A stretch of DNA of 64,000 nucleotides from Marinobacterium_D sp050908845 (GCF_050908845.1 NZ_CP194171.1:1178001-1242000); one strand, 5' to 3'. Counted from the stretch's first letter, positions 54,703 to 63,689 are shown. Made by a program: numbers and translations. Notes: generated by a model not told the origin, from the letters alone.

Positions 54703-57637
54703 TCCCCAGCCGCTGGAGTGGATCGACCGTCGCGAGTCGGTCAGCTTCCGCTTCGAAGGTGAGTCTTTCACAGGATTCAGCGGCGACAGCCTGAGCTCCG
54801 CGCTGCTGGCCAGCGGCCAGAAACTGCTCGGTCGCAGCTTTAAATACCACCGCCCGCGCAGCGTGCTGTCGATGGCGAATCACGATGTGAACGCGCTGTT
54901 CCAGAGCGATGAAGCCACCAACATCCGTGGCGATGTCACTCCGGTCAGCGAAGGTCTGGACCTGCGCGCCTGTAACGTCAACGGCTCGCTCGCCAACGAC
55001 AAGGACAGCTACATCGGTCTGCTGTCGCGTTTCCTGCCGGTGGGCTTCTACTACAAGGCGTTCCACAAGCCGAAAAAATTCTTCCCTTTCTGGGAGCGGA
55101 TCATCCGCGAGAAGGCGGGCCTTGGTGAGATAAACACCAGCTGGACCGCCACCCGTCAGCCCAAGCAGTACGGTTTCTGCGACGTGCTGGTGATCGGCGC
55201 CGGTGCCAGCGGCATGCAGGCAGCTATCACAGCCGCGGATGCCGGTGCCGATGTGGTGCTGGTGGATGAAAATCCGCATATCGGCGGCAGCCTGGATTAC
55301 CAGCTGGCTAATGTACTTGAGGCAGCGGGTGTGCGTGCCGAGCTCAAGAGCCGGGTGCGCAGCCACGCCAACATCCGTCTGCTGGAAGGCCACTATGCGG
55401 CCGGCTGGTACACCGACCACTACGTACCGCTGGTGGGCGCTGAAGGTATCGTCAAAATGCGTGCCGAGCAGGTAGTGATGGCCACCGGCGTTATGGAACA
55501 GCCCTCCGTATTCCGCAACAACGACCTGCCGGGCGTGATGCTGGCCTCCGCTGCCCAGCGTCTGATCACCCGTTATGCGGTCAAGCCGGGACAGCGTGCC
55601 GTCGTCCTGACCGCCAACGACGAAGGCTACCGTGCCGCACTGGATATGCTTGAATCAGGCATCGAAGTCGCCGCCGTGGTCGATCTTGAGTGGCTCGATA
55701 AGCGCGGCCCCTGGGCTGAGCAGGTCAAGGCCAAGAATATCCCGGTGCTGGAGCAGAGCGCGATCTACGAAGCCAAGGGCAAAGATGCGCTCAAGGGCGT
55801 GGTTGTCGGCGACTTTAACGGCCGTGGCTGCGATAGCGGCCTGACCCGCAAGTTCGACTGCGACCTGCTGCTGATGAGCGTGGGCTGGGCACCGGCATCA
55901 CAGATGCTGTACCAGTCCGGCTGCAAGCTGGGCTACGACAAGAAAGCGCACCAGATCCTGCCGCGTGAGCTGGCCAAAGGGCTGCATGCCTGTGGCCGCC
56001 TGAACGGCGCCTTCACGCTGGAACAGCGTCTGGCCGATGGTGAACGTGCGGCGAAAGATGCGCTGGCTCAGCTTAAAGGTGAAACCATCACCATGGATCT
56101 GGCAGCCCACCGCGACAGCGTCGCCCACAGCCACGACTGGCCGATCATCAGCCATCCCAAGGGCAAGAACTTCCTCGATATCGACGAAGACCTGCAGCTC
56201 AAGGATCTGGTCAACGCCGCCAAAGAAGGCTTCGACAACATCGAACTGATGAAGCGCTTCTCCACCAACGGCATGGGCCCGAGCCAGGGCAAGCACTCCA
56301 ACATGAACGGCATCCGCGTGCTGGCGGAAGTGACCGGCAAGACCATCGACGAGACCGGTTCAACCACCGCCCGTCCGATGTTCCACCCGGTACCGGTCAG
56401 CGCCATGGCAGGCCGCCGTTTCCGTCCGGAGCGCCATACCCCGATGCACCAGTGGCATGTCGATAATGGCGTCCAGCTGATGGAAGCAGGGCAGTGGATG
56501 CGTCCGGAGTACTATCTACCTGTTTCAGAAGCTGGCGCTTCTGACGCCGCAGGCGCTGGCCGTCCAGATCAGCGTAAGCAGGCGATCCTGCAGGAAGTAC
56601 AGGCGGTGCGCAGCAGTCTCGGCATCATCGATGTCTCCACCCTCGGCAAGATCGAAGTGATGGGACCGGACGCAGGGCGCCTGCTGGACGTGGTCTACAC
56701 CATGAAAATGTCCACCATAAAAATCGGCATGACCCGTTATGCCCTGGCAGTGGATGACAGTGGCGTCATCATTGATGACGGCATCGTTGGCCGCATCGCC
56801 GAAGATCGCTTCTACGTTACCGCCACCACCAGCCATGCCGCCGCAGCTTTCCGCACCCTGTCCCTGAAGATTCAGGAGCTGGGCCTGGATGTGCGCCTGG
56901 CCAACCTGACCGGCTCCCTGGCCGCGATGAACCTGGCGGGACCGGCATCACGTAAGGTGCTCACCAGCCTGACCGATGTGGATCTGAGCGAAGAGAGCTT
57001 CCCTTACCTCGGTATGCGTGAAGGCACCGTATGTGGCTACCCGGTACGTTTGATCCGCGTAGGTTTCGTCGGCGAGCTGGGTTACGAGATCCACCTGCCG
57101 GCAGCCGCTGCCCTGGAGGTCTGGGAAACGCTGATGCGTGAAGGCCAGGCTGCGGGTATCCGTCCCTTCGGTGTCGAGGCTCAGCGTGTCCTGCGTCTGG
57201 AGAAGGGCCACATCATCGTGGGCCAGGATACCGACGGTCTGACCAACCCGTTTGAAGCCAACATGGGCTGGGCGGTGCCGCTGAAGAGCAAGCCCTGGTT
57301 CACCGGCAAGCCGTCGCTGGCGCTGCTCAAGGCGCGCTGCCAGCGCAAGCTGATCGGATTCCAGTTGCCCAAAGGCTTCAACGGTGAGCTGCCGAAAGAG
57401 TGTCACCTGATTATCCACAACGGCGATATCGCCGGTCGCATCACCAGTATCGCCTACAGCCCCTCACTGGGTCGCACAATCGGCCTGGCGATGGTGGACC
57501 TGCCGCTGGCGGATGAGGGCACCCTGCTGCAGGTGCGTGTGGACAGCGGTGCGATGGTAACCATCGAACCCTGCGCAACACCTTTCTACGACGCAGATGG
57601 TACCCGCCAGACTGCTGACCTGACGGAGGTGGCTTGA
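54686..57637 (+). CDS. mgdC: N-methylglutamate dehydrogenase subunit C (sarcosine-oxidase alpha-like)
   Basis: The ATG at 54686 gives 983 residues (MKYRLDPQPLEWIDRRESVSF). The order is an N-terminal ferredoxin-fold domain (residues about 1-105), a FAD/NAD-binding part with VLVIGAGASGMQAAITAADAGA and VMATGVMEQPSVFRNNDLPG, and a C-terminal GcvT-like folate domain (about 590-975) with VRSSLGIIDVSTLGKIEVMGPDAG and GFVGELGYEIHLP. This is the alpha subunit of the heterotetramer, carrying the folate site that receives the methylene unit. It overlaps both neighbours in the operon. Confidence 0.88.
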   Translation: MKYRLDPQPLEWIDRRESVSFRFEGESFTGFSGDSLSSALLASGQKLLGRSFKYHRPRSVLSMANHDVNALFQSDEATNIRGDVTPVSEGLDLRACNVNGSLANDKDSYIGLLSRFLPVGFYYKAFHKPKKFFPFWERIIREKAGLGEINTSWTATRQPKQYGFCDVLVIGAGASGMQAAITAADAGADVVLVDENPHIGGSLDYQLANVLEAAGVRAELKSRVRSHANIRLLEGHYAAGWYTDHYVPLVGAEGIVKMRAEQVVMATGVMEQPSVFRNNDLPGVMLASAAQRLITRYAVKPGQRAVVLTANDEGYRAALDMLESGIEVAAVVDLEWLDKRGPWAEQVKAKNIPVLEQSAIYEAKGKDALKGVVVGDFNGRGCDSGLTRKFDCDLLLMSVGWAPASQMLYQSGCKLGYDKKAHQILPRELAKGLHACGRLNGAFTLEQRLADGERAAKDALAQLKGETITMDLAAHRDSVAHSHDWPIISHPKGKNFLDIDEDLQLKDLVNAAKEGFDNIELMKRFSTNGMGPSQGKHSNMNGIRVLAEVTGKTIDETGSTTARPMFHPVPVSAMAGRRFRPERHTPMHQWHVDNGVQLMEAGQWMRPEYYLPVSEAGASDAAGAGRPDQRKQAILQEVQAVRSSLGIIDVSTLGKIEVMGPDAGRLLDVVYTMKMSTIKIGMTRYALAVDDSGVIIDDGIVGRIAEDRFYVTATTSHAAAAFRTLSLKIQELGLDVRLANLTGSLAAMNLAGPASRKVLTSLTDVDLSEESFPYLGMREGTVCGYPVRLIRVGFVGELGYEIHLPAAAALEVWETLMREGQAAGIRPFGVEAQRVLRLEKGHIIVGQDTDGLTNPFEANMGWAVPLKSKPWFTGKPSLALLKARCQRKLIGFQLPKGFNGELPKECHLIIHNGDIAGRITSIAYSPSLGRTIGLAMVDLPLADEGTLLQVRVDSGAMVTIEPCATPFYDADGTRQTADLTEVA

Positions 57638-58125
57638 TGAACACCTTAAATCTGAGTATCCGCGACGACCTGAACGGTTATCTGCTGACCGGCCCTGAAA
57701 GCGCAGCAGCGCTTGCCGCCGCCGGTCTGCCGATGCCCGAGGCGCAGCTCAGCGCGGAAGAAGCTGAAGGGGCCCTCGTTGCCCGCACCGGCAGCGACGA
57801 GTACCTGGCGTTTCTGCCCGCCGCAAAAGGGACTCCGGCCTGTGCCTGGTGCTTCCCGCGCGCCGACCGAATCCTCGCCGTAGAGGGCGAGGGCTGGATC
57901 GAGCTGATGGCTCAGCTGTGCCAGCACGACTTTCGCAAAATGCAGCCGGGTGACTGGCTGATGTCCTCCGTCGCCGGTGTGAACTGCTGGCTGTACCGCG
58001 AGCAAAGCGGCGGAGCACTGCTGATCGGCTTCGACGCCGGTTTCGACCACTACCTGAGCGACCTGTTTAACACCCTGGTTCACGAACTGGGTGGCAAAGA
58101 ATCAATCAAAGGAGGTGCACTATGA
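57637..58125 (+). CDS. mgdD: N-methylglutamate dehydrogenase subunit D (sarcosine-oxidase gamma-like)
   Basis: This 162-residue protein uses the ATG at 57637, sharing one base with the mgdC stop. It has the gamma-subunit features MNTLNLSIRDDLNGYLLTGPES and CWLYREQSGGALLIGFDAGFDHYLSDLFNTLVHE, a GcvT-like half domain. It completes the beta-delta-alpha-gamma order of sarcosine-oxidase-type complexes. Its stop overlaps the gmaS start (ATGA). Confidence 0.85.
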   Translation: MNTLNLSIRDDLNGYLLTGPESAAALAAAGLPMPEAQLSAEEAEGALVARTGSDEYLAFLPAAKGTPACAWCFPRADRILAVEGEGWIELMAQLCQHDFRKMQPGDWLMSSVAGVNCWLYREQSGGALLIGFDAGFDHYLSDLFNTLVHELGGKESIKGGAL

Positions 58126-59456
58126 TGCCCGCAGAAATCGACCGTTTTATCAGCCAGAACGACATCAAGTACATCCTGGCCCAGTTCGTCGACATCCATG
58201 GTGTCGCCAAGACTAAATCTGTACCTGCCAACTGCCTGACCGACGTTGTCGAGAAGGGCGCCGGTTTCGCTGGCTTCGCCGTCTGGGGCCTGGGCATGGA
58301 ACCGCACGGACCGGACTTCCTGGCCCGTGGCGATCTGAACACGCTGAGCGCTGTGCCCTGGCAGCCGGGTTACGCCCGCATCGCCTGTGACGGTTACGTC
58401 AACAACGCGCCGCATCCGTACTGCTCCCGTGTGGTGCTGAAAAAGCAGCTGGAAAAGATCAGCGAGCGCGGCTGGACCCTGAATACCGGTCTGGAGCCTG
58501 AGTTCTCCCTGTTTAACCGTGCAGAAGACGGTTCCCTGGTGCCGGTGGATGAGAGCGATGTGCTCGATAAGCCGTGCTACGACTACAAGGGGCTGTCCCG
58601 CTCCCGCGAGTTCCTGGAAGAGCTGGTTGAATCCCTGCAGGCAGTGGATTTCGACGTCTACCAGATCGACCACGAAGACGCCAACGGCCAGTTCGAGATC
58701 AACTACACCTACAGCGATGCGCTGACCTCCGCTGACCGCTTCACCTTCGTACGTATGGCGGCGGGCGAGATCGCCAACAAGCTGGGTATGGTCTGCTCCT
58801 TCATGCCCAAGCCTGCTTCCGACCGTACCGGTAACGGCATGCACTTCCACCTGTCGATCACCGATGCGGCCGGCAAGAACCTGTTCCACGATGCCAGCGA
58901 CAAGAACGGTATGGGCCTCTCCAAGATGGCGTACCACTTCACCGCTGGCATCCTGGCCCACGCCGATGCGATCTGTGCCTTCGCGGCACCGACCGTTAAC
59001 TCCTACAAGCGTCTCGTGGTTGGCGGCAGCGCCTCCGGCGCGACCTGGGCACCGGCTTACGTCTGCTACGGCGACAACAACCGCTCCGCCATGGTCCGCG
59101 TACCTTACGGTCGCCTCGAATTCCGCCTGCCGGACTCCGGCTGCAACCCCTACCTGGTGCACGCGGCACTGATCGCTGCCGGTATGGACGGTATCGAGCG
59201 TGAGCTGGATCCGGGCGAGCCGATGAACGTCAACCTGTACAGCCTGAGCCTCGAAGAGATCAAGGCGAAGGGCGTCAGCATCCTGCCGCAGAACCTGAAC
59301 GAGGCGCTGGACGCGCTGGAAGCAGACACCCTGTTCACCGAGAAGATGGGCAAGGAAATCGTCTCTGAATTCCTCAAGGTGAAACGTGCCGAGTGGGTTG
59401 AGTACAGCCGTCACGTCTCCGACTGGGAACTCAAGCACTACGCCGAGTTTTTCTAA
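58122..59456 (+). CDS. gmaS: Gamma-glutamylmethylamide synthetase GmaS
   Basis: This 444-residue protein is of the type III glutamine-synthetase-like family (FVDIHGVAKTKSVP, GLEPEFSLFNR, QIDHEDANGQFEINY, GNGMHFHLSITD and NRSAMVRVPYGRLEFRLPDSGCNPYLVHA). Alone, glutamine synthetase or another gamma-glutamyl-amine ligase would be possible. The adjoining mgsABC and mgd genes make gamma-glutamylmethylamide synthesis from glutamate, methylamine and ATP the best call. A GGAGGT site is five bases before the ATG; a second ATG three bases on is equally possible. Confidence 0.9.
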   Translation: MMPAEIDRFISQNDIKYILAQFVDIHGVAKTKSVPANCLTDVVEKGAGFAGFAVWGLGMEPHGPDFLARGDLNTLSAVPWQPGYARIACDGYVNNAPHPYCSRVVLKKQLEKISERGWTLNTGLEPEFSLFNRAEDGSLVPVDESDVLDKPCYDYKGLSRSREFLEELVESLQAVDFDVYQIDHEDANGQFEINYTYSDALTSADRFTFVRMAAGEIANKLGMVCSFMPKPASDRTGNGMHFHLSITDAAGKNLFHDASDKNGMGLSKMAYHFTAGILAHADAICAFAAPTVNSYKRLVVGGSASGATWAPAYVCYGDNNRSAMVRVPYGRLEFRLPDSGCNPYLVHAALIAAGMDGIERELDPGEPMNVNLYSLSLEEIKAKGVSILPQNLNEALDALEADTLFTEKMGKEIVSEFLKVKRAEWVEYSRHVSDWELKHYAEFF

Positions 59457-59515
59457 TTCAGCATCTTTATGCGCAAATGTGTGATGTCGGGTGAGCCCGG
59501 CAAGAGGACAAGAAT

Positions 59516-60418
59516 ATGTGTGGAATTGTTGGACTTTATCTGAAAAACCCGGCCCTGGAGAGCAAGCTCGGTGAGCTGTTCGAGCCGATGTTGATCGCGA
59601 TGACTGACCGCGGTCCCGATAGTGCCGGTTTTGCCATCTACGGCGACGAAGTGGCCGAGGGCAGCATCAAGCTGACCCTGCGTCATCCAGATGACGAATA
59701 TGACTGGGAAGGACTGGCTGACGCTCTGCGCCATAGCCTGCGCAAGGAATTGTCCTGGATGCAGAACGCCAACGTCACCGTGTTCAAGGTGAACGGCACC
59801 GAGGCCGAGATCCGTGGCTGGCTGGAAGAGAATGCACCGGACGTGCTGATCCTGAGCGTGGGCCAGTCGATCGAGATCCTGAAAGAGGTGGGTCTGCCGG
59901 AGAAGATCGCTGGCAAGTTCAACCTCAAGAACATGAAAGGCAGCCACATCATCGGTCACACCCGCATGGCCACCGAGTCTGCCGTGACCATGGAAGGCAG
60001 CCACCCGTTCTCCACCGGCATGGACCTGTGCCTGGTGCATAACGGCTCTCTGTCGAACCACAACCGCTTGCGCGACAAGCTCAAGCGTGAAGGGATCGAG
60101 TTCGAGACCGAAAACGACTCCGAAGTGGCAGCCGGTTACCTGACCTGGCGCCTGCGCTCGGGCGACAGCCTGAAGGAAGCGCTGGAACATGCGCTGGAAG
60201 ACCTGGACGGGTTCTTCACCTTCACCATCGGTACCCGCGACGGCTTCGCCGTAATGCGCGATCCGATCGCCTGTAAGCCGGCGGTGCTGGCTGAAACCGA
60301 CGATTACGTCGCGATGGCTTCCGAGTACCAGGCACTGACCACCCTGCCGGGTATCGAGAACGCCAAGGTGTGGGAGCCGGAACCGGCCACCTTCTATATC
60401 TGGGAACGCAGTGCCTGA
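59516..60418 (+). CDS. mgsA: N-methylglutamate synthase subunit A (class II glutamine amidotransferase-like)
   Basis: This 300-residue protein begins MCGIVGLYLK, so the Ntn-type nucleophile is Cys2. It has MTDRGPDSAGFAIYGDE, GHTRMATES and LVHNGSLSNHNRLR, the standard class II amidotransferase motifs seen in GltB and PurF. In N-methylglutamate synthase it hydrolyses gamma-glutamylmethylamide and channels methylamine to the synthase subunit. The gene starts 59 bases after gmaS. Confidence 0.9.
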   Translation: MCGIVGLYLKNPALESKLGELFEPMLIAMTDRGPDSAGFAIYGDEVAEGSIKLTLRHPDDEYDWEGLADALRHSLRKELSWMQNANVTVFKVNGTEAEIRGWLEENAPDVLILSVGQSIEILKEVGLPEKIAGKFNLKNMKGSHIIGHTRMATESAVTMEGSHPFSTGMDLCLVHNGSLSNHNRLRDKLKREGIEFETENDSEVAAGYLTWRLRSGDSLKEALEHALEDLDGFFTFTIGTRDGFAVMRDPIACKPAVLAETDDYVAMASEYQALTTLPGIENAKVWEPEPATFYIWERSA

Positions 60419-60430
60419 GGAGAGATGACG

Positions 60431-61114
60431 ATGAAAACTTTTGATCTTAGCGAAGCCCAGGTACGCGACCTGAACCAGATGCTTCACGACCAGTCCCCGG
60501 AATGTGTCGAGCGCGAATTTGAAGTCACCAACCCCAAGGGGCAGCACAACATCGCCTGTGGTATCGACCAGAACCTGTCTGTGGATATCAAGGGACACGC
60601 CGGCTACTTCTGCGCCGGTATGAACAAGAAAGCCCACGTCACTGTGCATGGCAATGTGGGCCAGGGCGTCGCGGAAAACATGATGTCCGGCACCGTCCGC
60701 GTGAAGGGTGATGCGTCCCAGGCAGCTGGCGCGACCGCCCACGGTGGTCTGCTGGTAATCGAAGGCAACGCCGGTGCGCGCTGCGGTATCTCAATGAAGG
60801 GTGTGGATATCGTCGTCAAGGGCAGTGTCGGCCACATGAGCTGCTTCATGGGTCAGTCCGGCAGTCTGGTGGTGTGCGGCGATGCGGGCGAGGCACTCGG
60901 TGACTCCCTGTACGAGGTACACATCTACGTCAAGGGCAGCGTTAAGTCCCTGGGCGCAGACTGCATCGAGAAAGAGATGCGCGACGAGCATATCGCCGAG
61001 CTGACCGATCTGCTGAACCGTGCCGGTGTGGATGAAGATCCGGCCAGCTTCAAGCGCTACGGCTCAGCCCGACAGCTCTACAACTTCAAAGTGGATAACG
61101 TATCTGCGTACTAA
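60431..61114 (+). CDS. mgsB: N-methylglutamate synthase subunit B (GltB GXGXG-domain-like)
   Basis: I take the second ATG (60431), eight bases from the GAGGAG site, giving 227 residues (MKTFDLSEAQVRDLNQ). The body is the right-handed beta-helix of the glutamate synthase C-terminal domain: repeated G-x-x-G-x-G turns in HVTVHGNVGQGVAENMMSG, GDASQAAGATAHGGLLVIEGNAGARCG and GSVGHMSCFMGQSGSLVVCGDAGEALGDS. It serves as the structural or tunnel component of N-methylglutamate synthase. It is followed by a large hairpin before mgsC. Confidence 0.9.
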   Translation: MKTFDLSEAQVRDLNQMLHDQSPECVEREFEVTNPKGQHNIACGIDQNLSVDIKGHAGYFCAGMNKKAHVTVHGNVGQGVAENMMSGTVRVKGDASQAAGATAHGGLLVIEGNAGARCGISMKGVDIVVKGSVGHMSCFMGQSGSLVVCGDAGEALGDSLYEVHIYVKGSVKSLGADCIEKEMRDEHIAELTDLLNRAGVDEDPASFKRYGSARQLYNFKVDNVSAY

Positions 61115-61123
61115 GCAACCGCC

Positions 61124-61247
61124 GTTAAAGCTAACTGCGTTGTCAGCAGGGTGTTAAAAATCGGCTCAAATCGGTCATTTATCGGGTATAAACTCCCTCA
61201 TTTCGCCGATTTTTGCCTACTGCTGACTGCCTCGCTAACGCTTTAAC
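61124..61247. repeat. Long hairpin element, copy 2 (between mgsB and mgsC)
   Basis: Three nested perfect stems are visible: GTTAAAGC/GCTTTAAC (61124-61131, 61240-61247), GTCAGCAG/CTGCTGAC (61142-61149, 61220-61227) and AAAAATCGGC/GCCGATTTTT (61156-61165, 61205-61214). The loop is related to that of the element at 29007-29145 while the inner stem differs by paired changes. Like the first copy it lies within an operon of the methylamine pathway. Confidence 0.75.
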
Positions 61248-61278
61248 AACCGGTTCTCTGATTGATGAGGATTGAATA

Positions 61279-62607
61279 ATGAGCAACGATAGCAACTACA
61301 ACGGCGGACTGCGTGAATCGGCAACCTTCGACCGCACCACTATGGATGAGATCCGCCGCGCGGCCGATACCGGTATCTATGACATTCGTGGCTTTGGCGC
61401 CAAGCGCAAGCTGCCGCACTTTGATGACCTGCTGTTCCTCGGTGCCAGCATGTCCCGCTACCCGCTGGAAGGTTACCGCGAGAAGTGCAACACCTCGGTG
61501 GTACTCGGTGACCGCTTCGCCAAGAAGCCGATCACCCTGGATATCCCGGTCACCATCGCCGGCATGAGCTTCGGCGCACTCTCTGCCAACGCCAAGGAAG
61601 CCCTGGGCCGCGGTGCCTCTGAAGTGGGCACCTCCACCACCACCGGTGACGGCGGTATGACCCCGGAAGAGCGCGGTCAGTCCAGCAAGCTGGTTTACCA
61701 GTACCTGCCGTCCCGTTACGGCATGAACCCGGACGACCTGCGCAAGGCCGACGCCATCGAAGTGGTACTCGGTCAGGGCGCCAAGCCGGGCGGCGGCGGT
61801 ATGCTGCTGGGCCAGAAGATCACCGACCGTGTCGCGCAGATGCGTACCCTGCCGAAGGGTATCGACCAGCGTTCCGCCTGCCGTCACCCGGACTGGACCG
61901 GTCCTGATGACCTGGCGATCAAGATCCAGGAGCTGCGTGAAATCACCGACTGGCAGGTGCCTATCTACATCAAGGTGGGTGCGACCCGGACCTACTACGA
62001 CGTGAAACTGGCCGTTAAAGCCGGTGCTGACGTCATCGTTGTCGACGGCATGCAGGGCGGTACTGCCGCTACCCAGGACGTGTTCATCGAGCACGTGGGT
62101 ATCCCGACGCTGGCAGCCATCCCGCAGGCGGTTCAGGCGCTGCAGGAGATGGGTATGCACCGCAAGGTTCAGCTGATCGTCTCCGGCGGTATCCGTAACG
62201 GTGCCGACGTGGCCAAGTGCATGGCACTGGGTGCTGACGCGGTGGCTATCGGTACCGCCGCCCTGATCGCGCTGGGCTGTAACGATCCGAAGTACGATGA
62301 GGAGTTCAAGAAGATCGGTTCCGCCGCTGGTTTCTATGACGACTACCAGGAAGGCAAGGACCCGGCTGGTATCTCCACCCAGGATCCGGAGCTGTCCAAG
62401 CGTCTGGACCCGGTGAAGGCTGGACACCGCCTGGCCAACTACCTGCGCGTACTGACGCTGGAAGCCCAGACGCTGGCGCGTGCCTGTGGCAAGAACGACC
62501 TGCGTAACCTGGAGCCGGAAGATCTGGTGGCGTTGACTGTTGAATCCGCCGCCATGGCGCGTGTGCCGCTGGCCGGCACCAGCTGGGTGCCCGGTCAGAG
62601 TTTCTGA
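61279..62607 (+). CDS. mgsC: N-methylglutamate synthase subunit C (FMN-binding glutamate synthase domain)
   Basis: This 442-residue protein is the central GltS-like domain, with the FMN barrel motifs TIAGMSFGALSANAKEALGRGASE, TTTGDGGMTPEER, GQGAKPGGGGMLLGQKIT, IYIKVGATRTYYDVKLAVKAGADVIVVDGMQGGT and IVSGGIRNGADVAKCMALGADAVAIGTAAL. Stand-alone proteins of this type beside MgsA and MgsB form N-methylglutamate synthase, joining methylamine to a keto-acid-derived backbone to give N-methylglutamate. It is preceded by the hairpin at 61124-61247 and followed by a terminator-like hairpin. Confidence 0.92.
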   Translation: MSNDSNYNGGLRESATFDRTTMDEIRRAADTGIYDIRGFGAKRKLPHFDDLLFLGASMSRYPLEGYREKCNTSVVLGDRFAKKPITLDIPVTIAGMSFGALSANAKEALGRGASEVGTSTTTGDGGMTPEERGQSSKLVYQYLPSRYGMNPDDLRKADAIEVVLGQGAKPGGGGMLLGQKITDRVAQMRTLPKGIDQRSACRHPDWTGPDDLAIKIQELREITDWQVPIYIKVGATRTYYDVKLAVKAGADVIVVDGMQGGTAATQDVFIEHVGIPTLAAIPQAVQALQEMGMHRKVQLIVSGGIRNGADVAKCMALGADAVAIGTAALIALGCNDPKYDEEFKKIGSAAGFYDDYQEGKDPAGISTQDPELSKRLDPVKAGHRLANYLRVLTLEAQTLARACGKNDLRNLEPEDLVALTVESAAMARVPLAGTSWVPGQSF

Positions 62608-62622
62608 TCCGGCGCTGGAACG

Positions 62623-62658
62623 GGGTTCCCTTCCCTCCTGATGAAGTGAGGGGAGCCC
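62623..62658 (+). terminator. Hairpin after mgsC, probable terminator
   Basis: An 11-bp stem including G-T pairs (GGGTTCCCTTC at 62623-62633 with GAGGGGAGCCC at 62648-62658) lies 16 bases after the mgsC stop and is followed by TGCCTTTTG. The T run is weak, so partial read-through into folD is likely. Confidence 0.55.
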
Positions 62659-62795
62659 TGCCTTTTGAATGTAAACGCTGAACAACTCGATGGTATGTCC
62701 GGACCTGGCCATCAGCCCCTTAAACCCGAGGTGCCATGGATTTGTTCATCGCCGCAATAGATAAAAACAGATTAACAGACCCTTAGGAGATGATT

Positions 62796-63659
62796 GTGGA
62801 TACAGCACAGCTGATCGACGGTAAGGCCGTTGCGGCCAATCTACGTAAAGAAATCGCCGAACAGGTAAAAGCGCGCGGCGAGAAGGGACTACCGGCCCCG
62901 GGCCTGGCGGTGGTGTTGATCGGTGAAGATCCCGCCTCCAAGGTTTATGTGGGTAGCAAAGTGAGAGCCTGCGAAGAGGTTGGGTTCGTGTCACGCAGCT
63001 ATCGCATGGCCGTGGAAACCACCCAGGGCGACCTGTTGGCACTGATCGACGAACTCAACGCCGATCCGGAAATCCACGGCATCCTGGTGCAGCTGCCATT
63101 GCCGAAACAGATCGACGTTCAGTCCGTCATCGAGCGGATCGATCCGAAAAAAGACGTGGATGGATTCCACCCCTACAACCTGGGTCGTCTGGCCGGTAAG
63201 GCACCGACCCTGAGACCCTGCACCCCTTACGGCTGCATGCGCCTGCTGAAAGCTTACGGCATCGACCCCATGGGTAAGAAAGCCGTGGTTGTCGGTGCTT
63301 CCAATATCGTGGGTCGCCCGGTCGCGCTGGAGCTGCTGATGGAACGAGCCACTGTCACCGTCTGCCACTCCAAAACCCAGGACCTGCCGGCCGAACTGGC
63401 GGATGCCGATATCGTTATCGCCGCCGTAGGTATCCCCAACTTCATCAAGGGCGAATGGCTCAAGAAGGGCGCCGTGGTGATCGATGTGGGTATCAACCGC
63501 CTCGAAAACGGCAAGCTGACCGGTGATGTGGACTTTGAAGCCGCCAAGGAAAAAGTCGCCGCGATCACTCCCGTGCCGGGTGGCGCTGGCCCGATGACCA
63601 TCGCCTGCCTTTTGCAGAACACCCTGGAAGCCTGCGAGGCGATGGAAAGCGCAGCCTGA
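62796..63659 (+). CDS. folD: Bifunctional methylenetetrahydrofolate dehydrogenase/methenyltetrahydrofolate cyclohydrolase FolD
   Basis: I choose the GTG at 62796, six bases after the TAGGAG site; the in-frame ATG at 62790 abuts that site and is unlikely. The 287-residue protein has the catalytic YVGSK (Tyr and Lys of YxxxK) near residue 50, LVQLPLPKQID, DVDGFHPYNLGRL, the NADP loop GASNIVGRP and TPVPGGAGPMTIACLL. It oxidises methylene-folate to methenyl-folate and hydrolyses it to 10-formyl-folate, the substrate of PurU at the other end of the cluster. It is cotranscribed with mgsC or has its own promoter in the 188-base gap. Confidence 0.96.
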   Translation: MDTAQLIDGKAVAANLRKEIAEQVKARGEKGLPAPGLAVVLIGEDPASKVYVGSKVRACEEVGFVSRSYRMAVETTQGDLLALIDELNADPEIHGILVQLPLPKQIDVQSVIERIDPKKDVDGFHPYNLGRLAGKAPTLRPCTPYGCMRLLKAYGIDPMGKKAVVVGASNIVGRPVALELLMERATVTVCHSKTQDLPAELADADIVIAAVGIPNFIKGEWLKKGAVVIDVGINRLENGKLTGDVDFEAAKEKVAAITPVPGGAGPMTIACLLQNTLEACEAMESAA

Positions 63660-63689
63660 TTCCAGTCTTGTGAGACCTGTTTCATCAAG

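Noticed and set aside
53167..58125. Calling these four genes heterotetrameric sarcosine oxidase (soxBDAG)
   Set aside because: The family match is true, but adjacency to gmaS and mgsABC and absence of glyA or glycine betaine genes make N-methylglutamate dehydrogenase the better reading. Sarcosine oxidase remains possible until tested.
61243..62712. A 489-codon open frame on the minus strand across mgsC
   Set aside because: Antisense shadow of a well-supported FMN synthase subunit. Similar long shadows lie opposite tmm (33091-34587), gmaS (58080-59438), mgsA/B (59453-60742) and tsaD (13111-14307).
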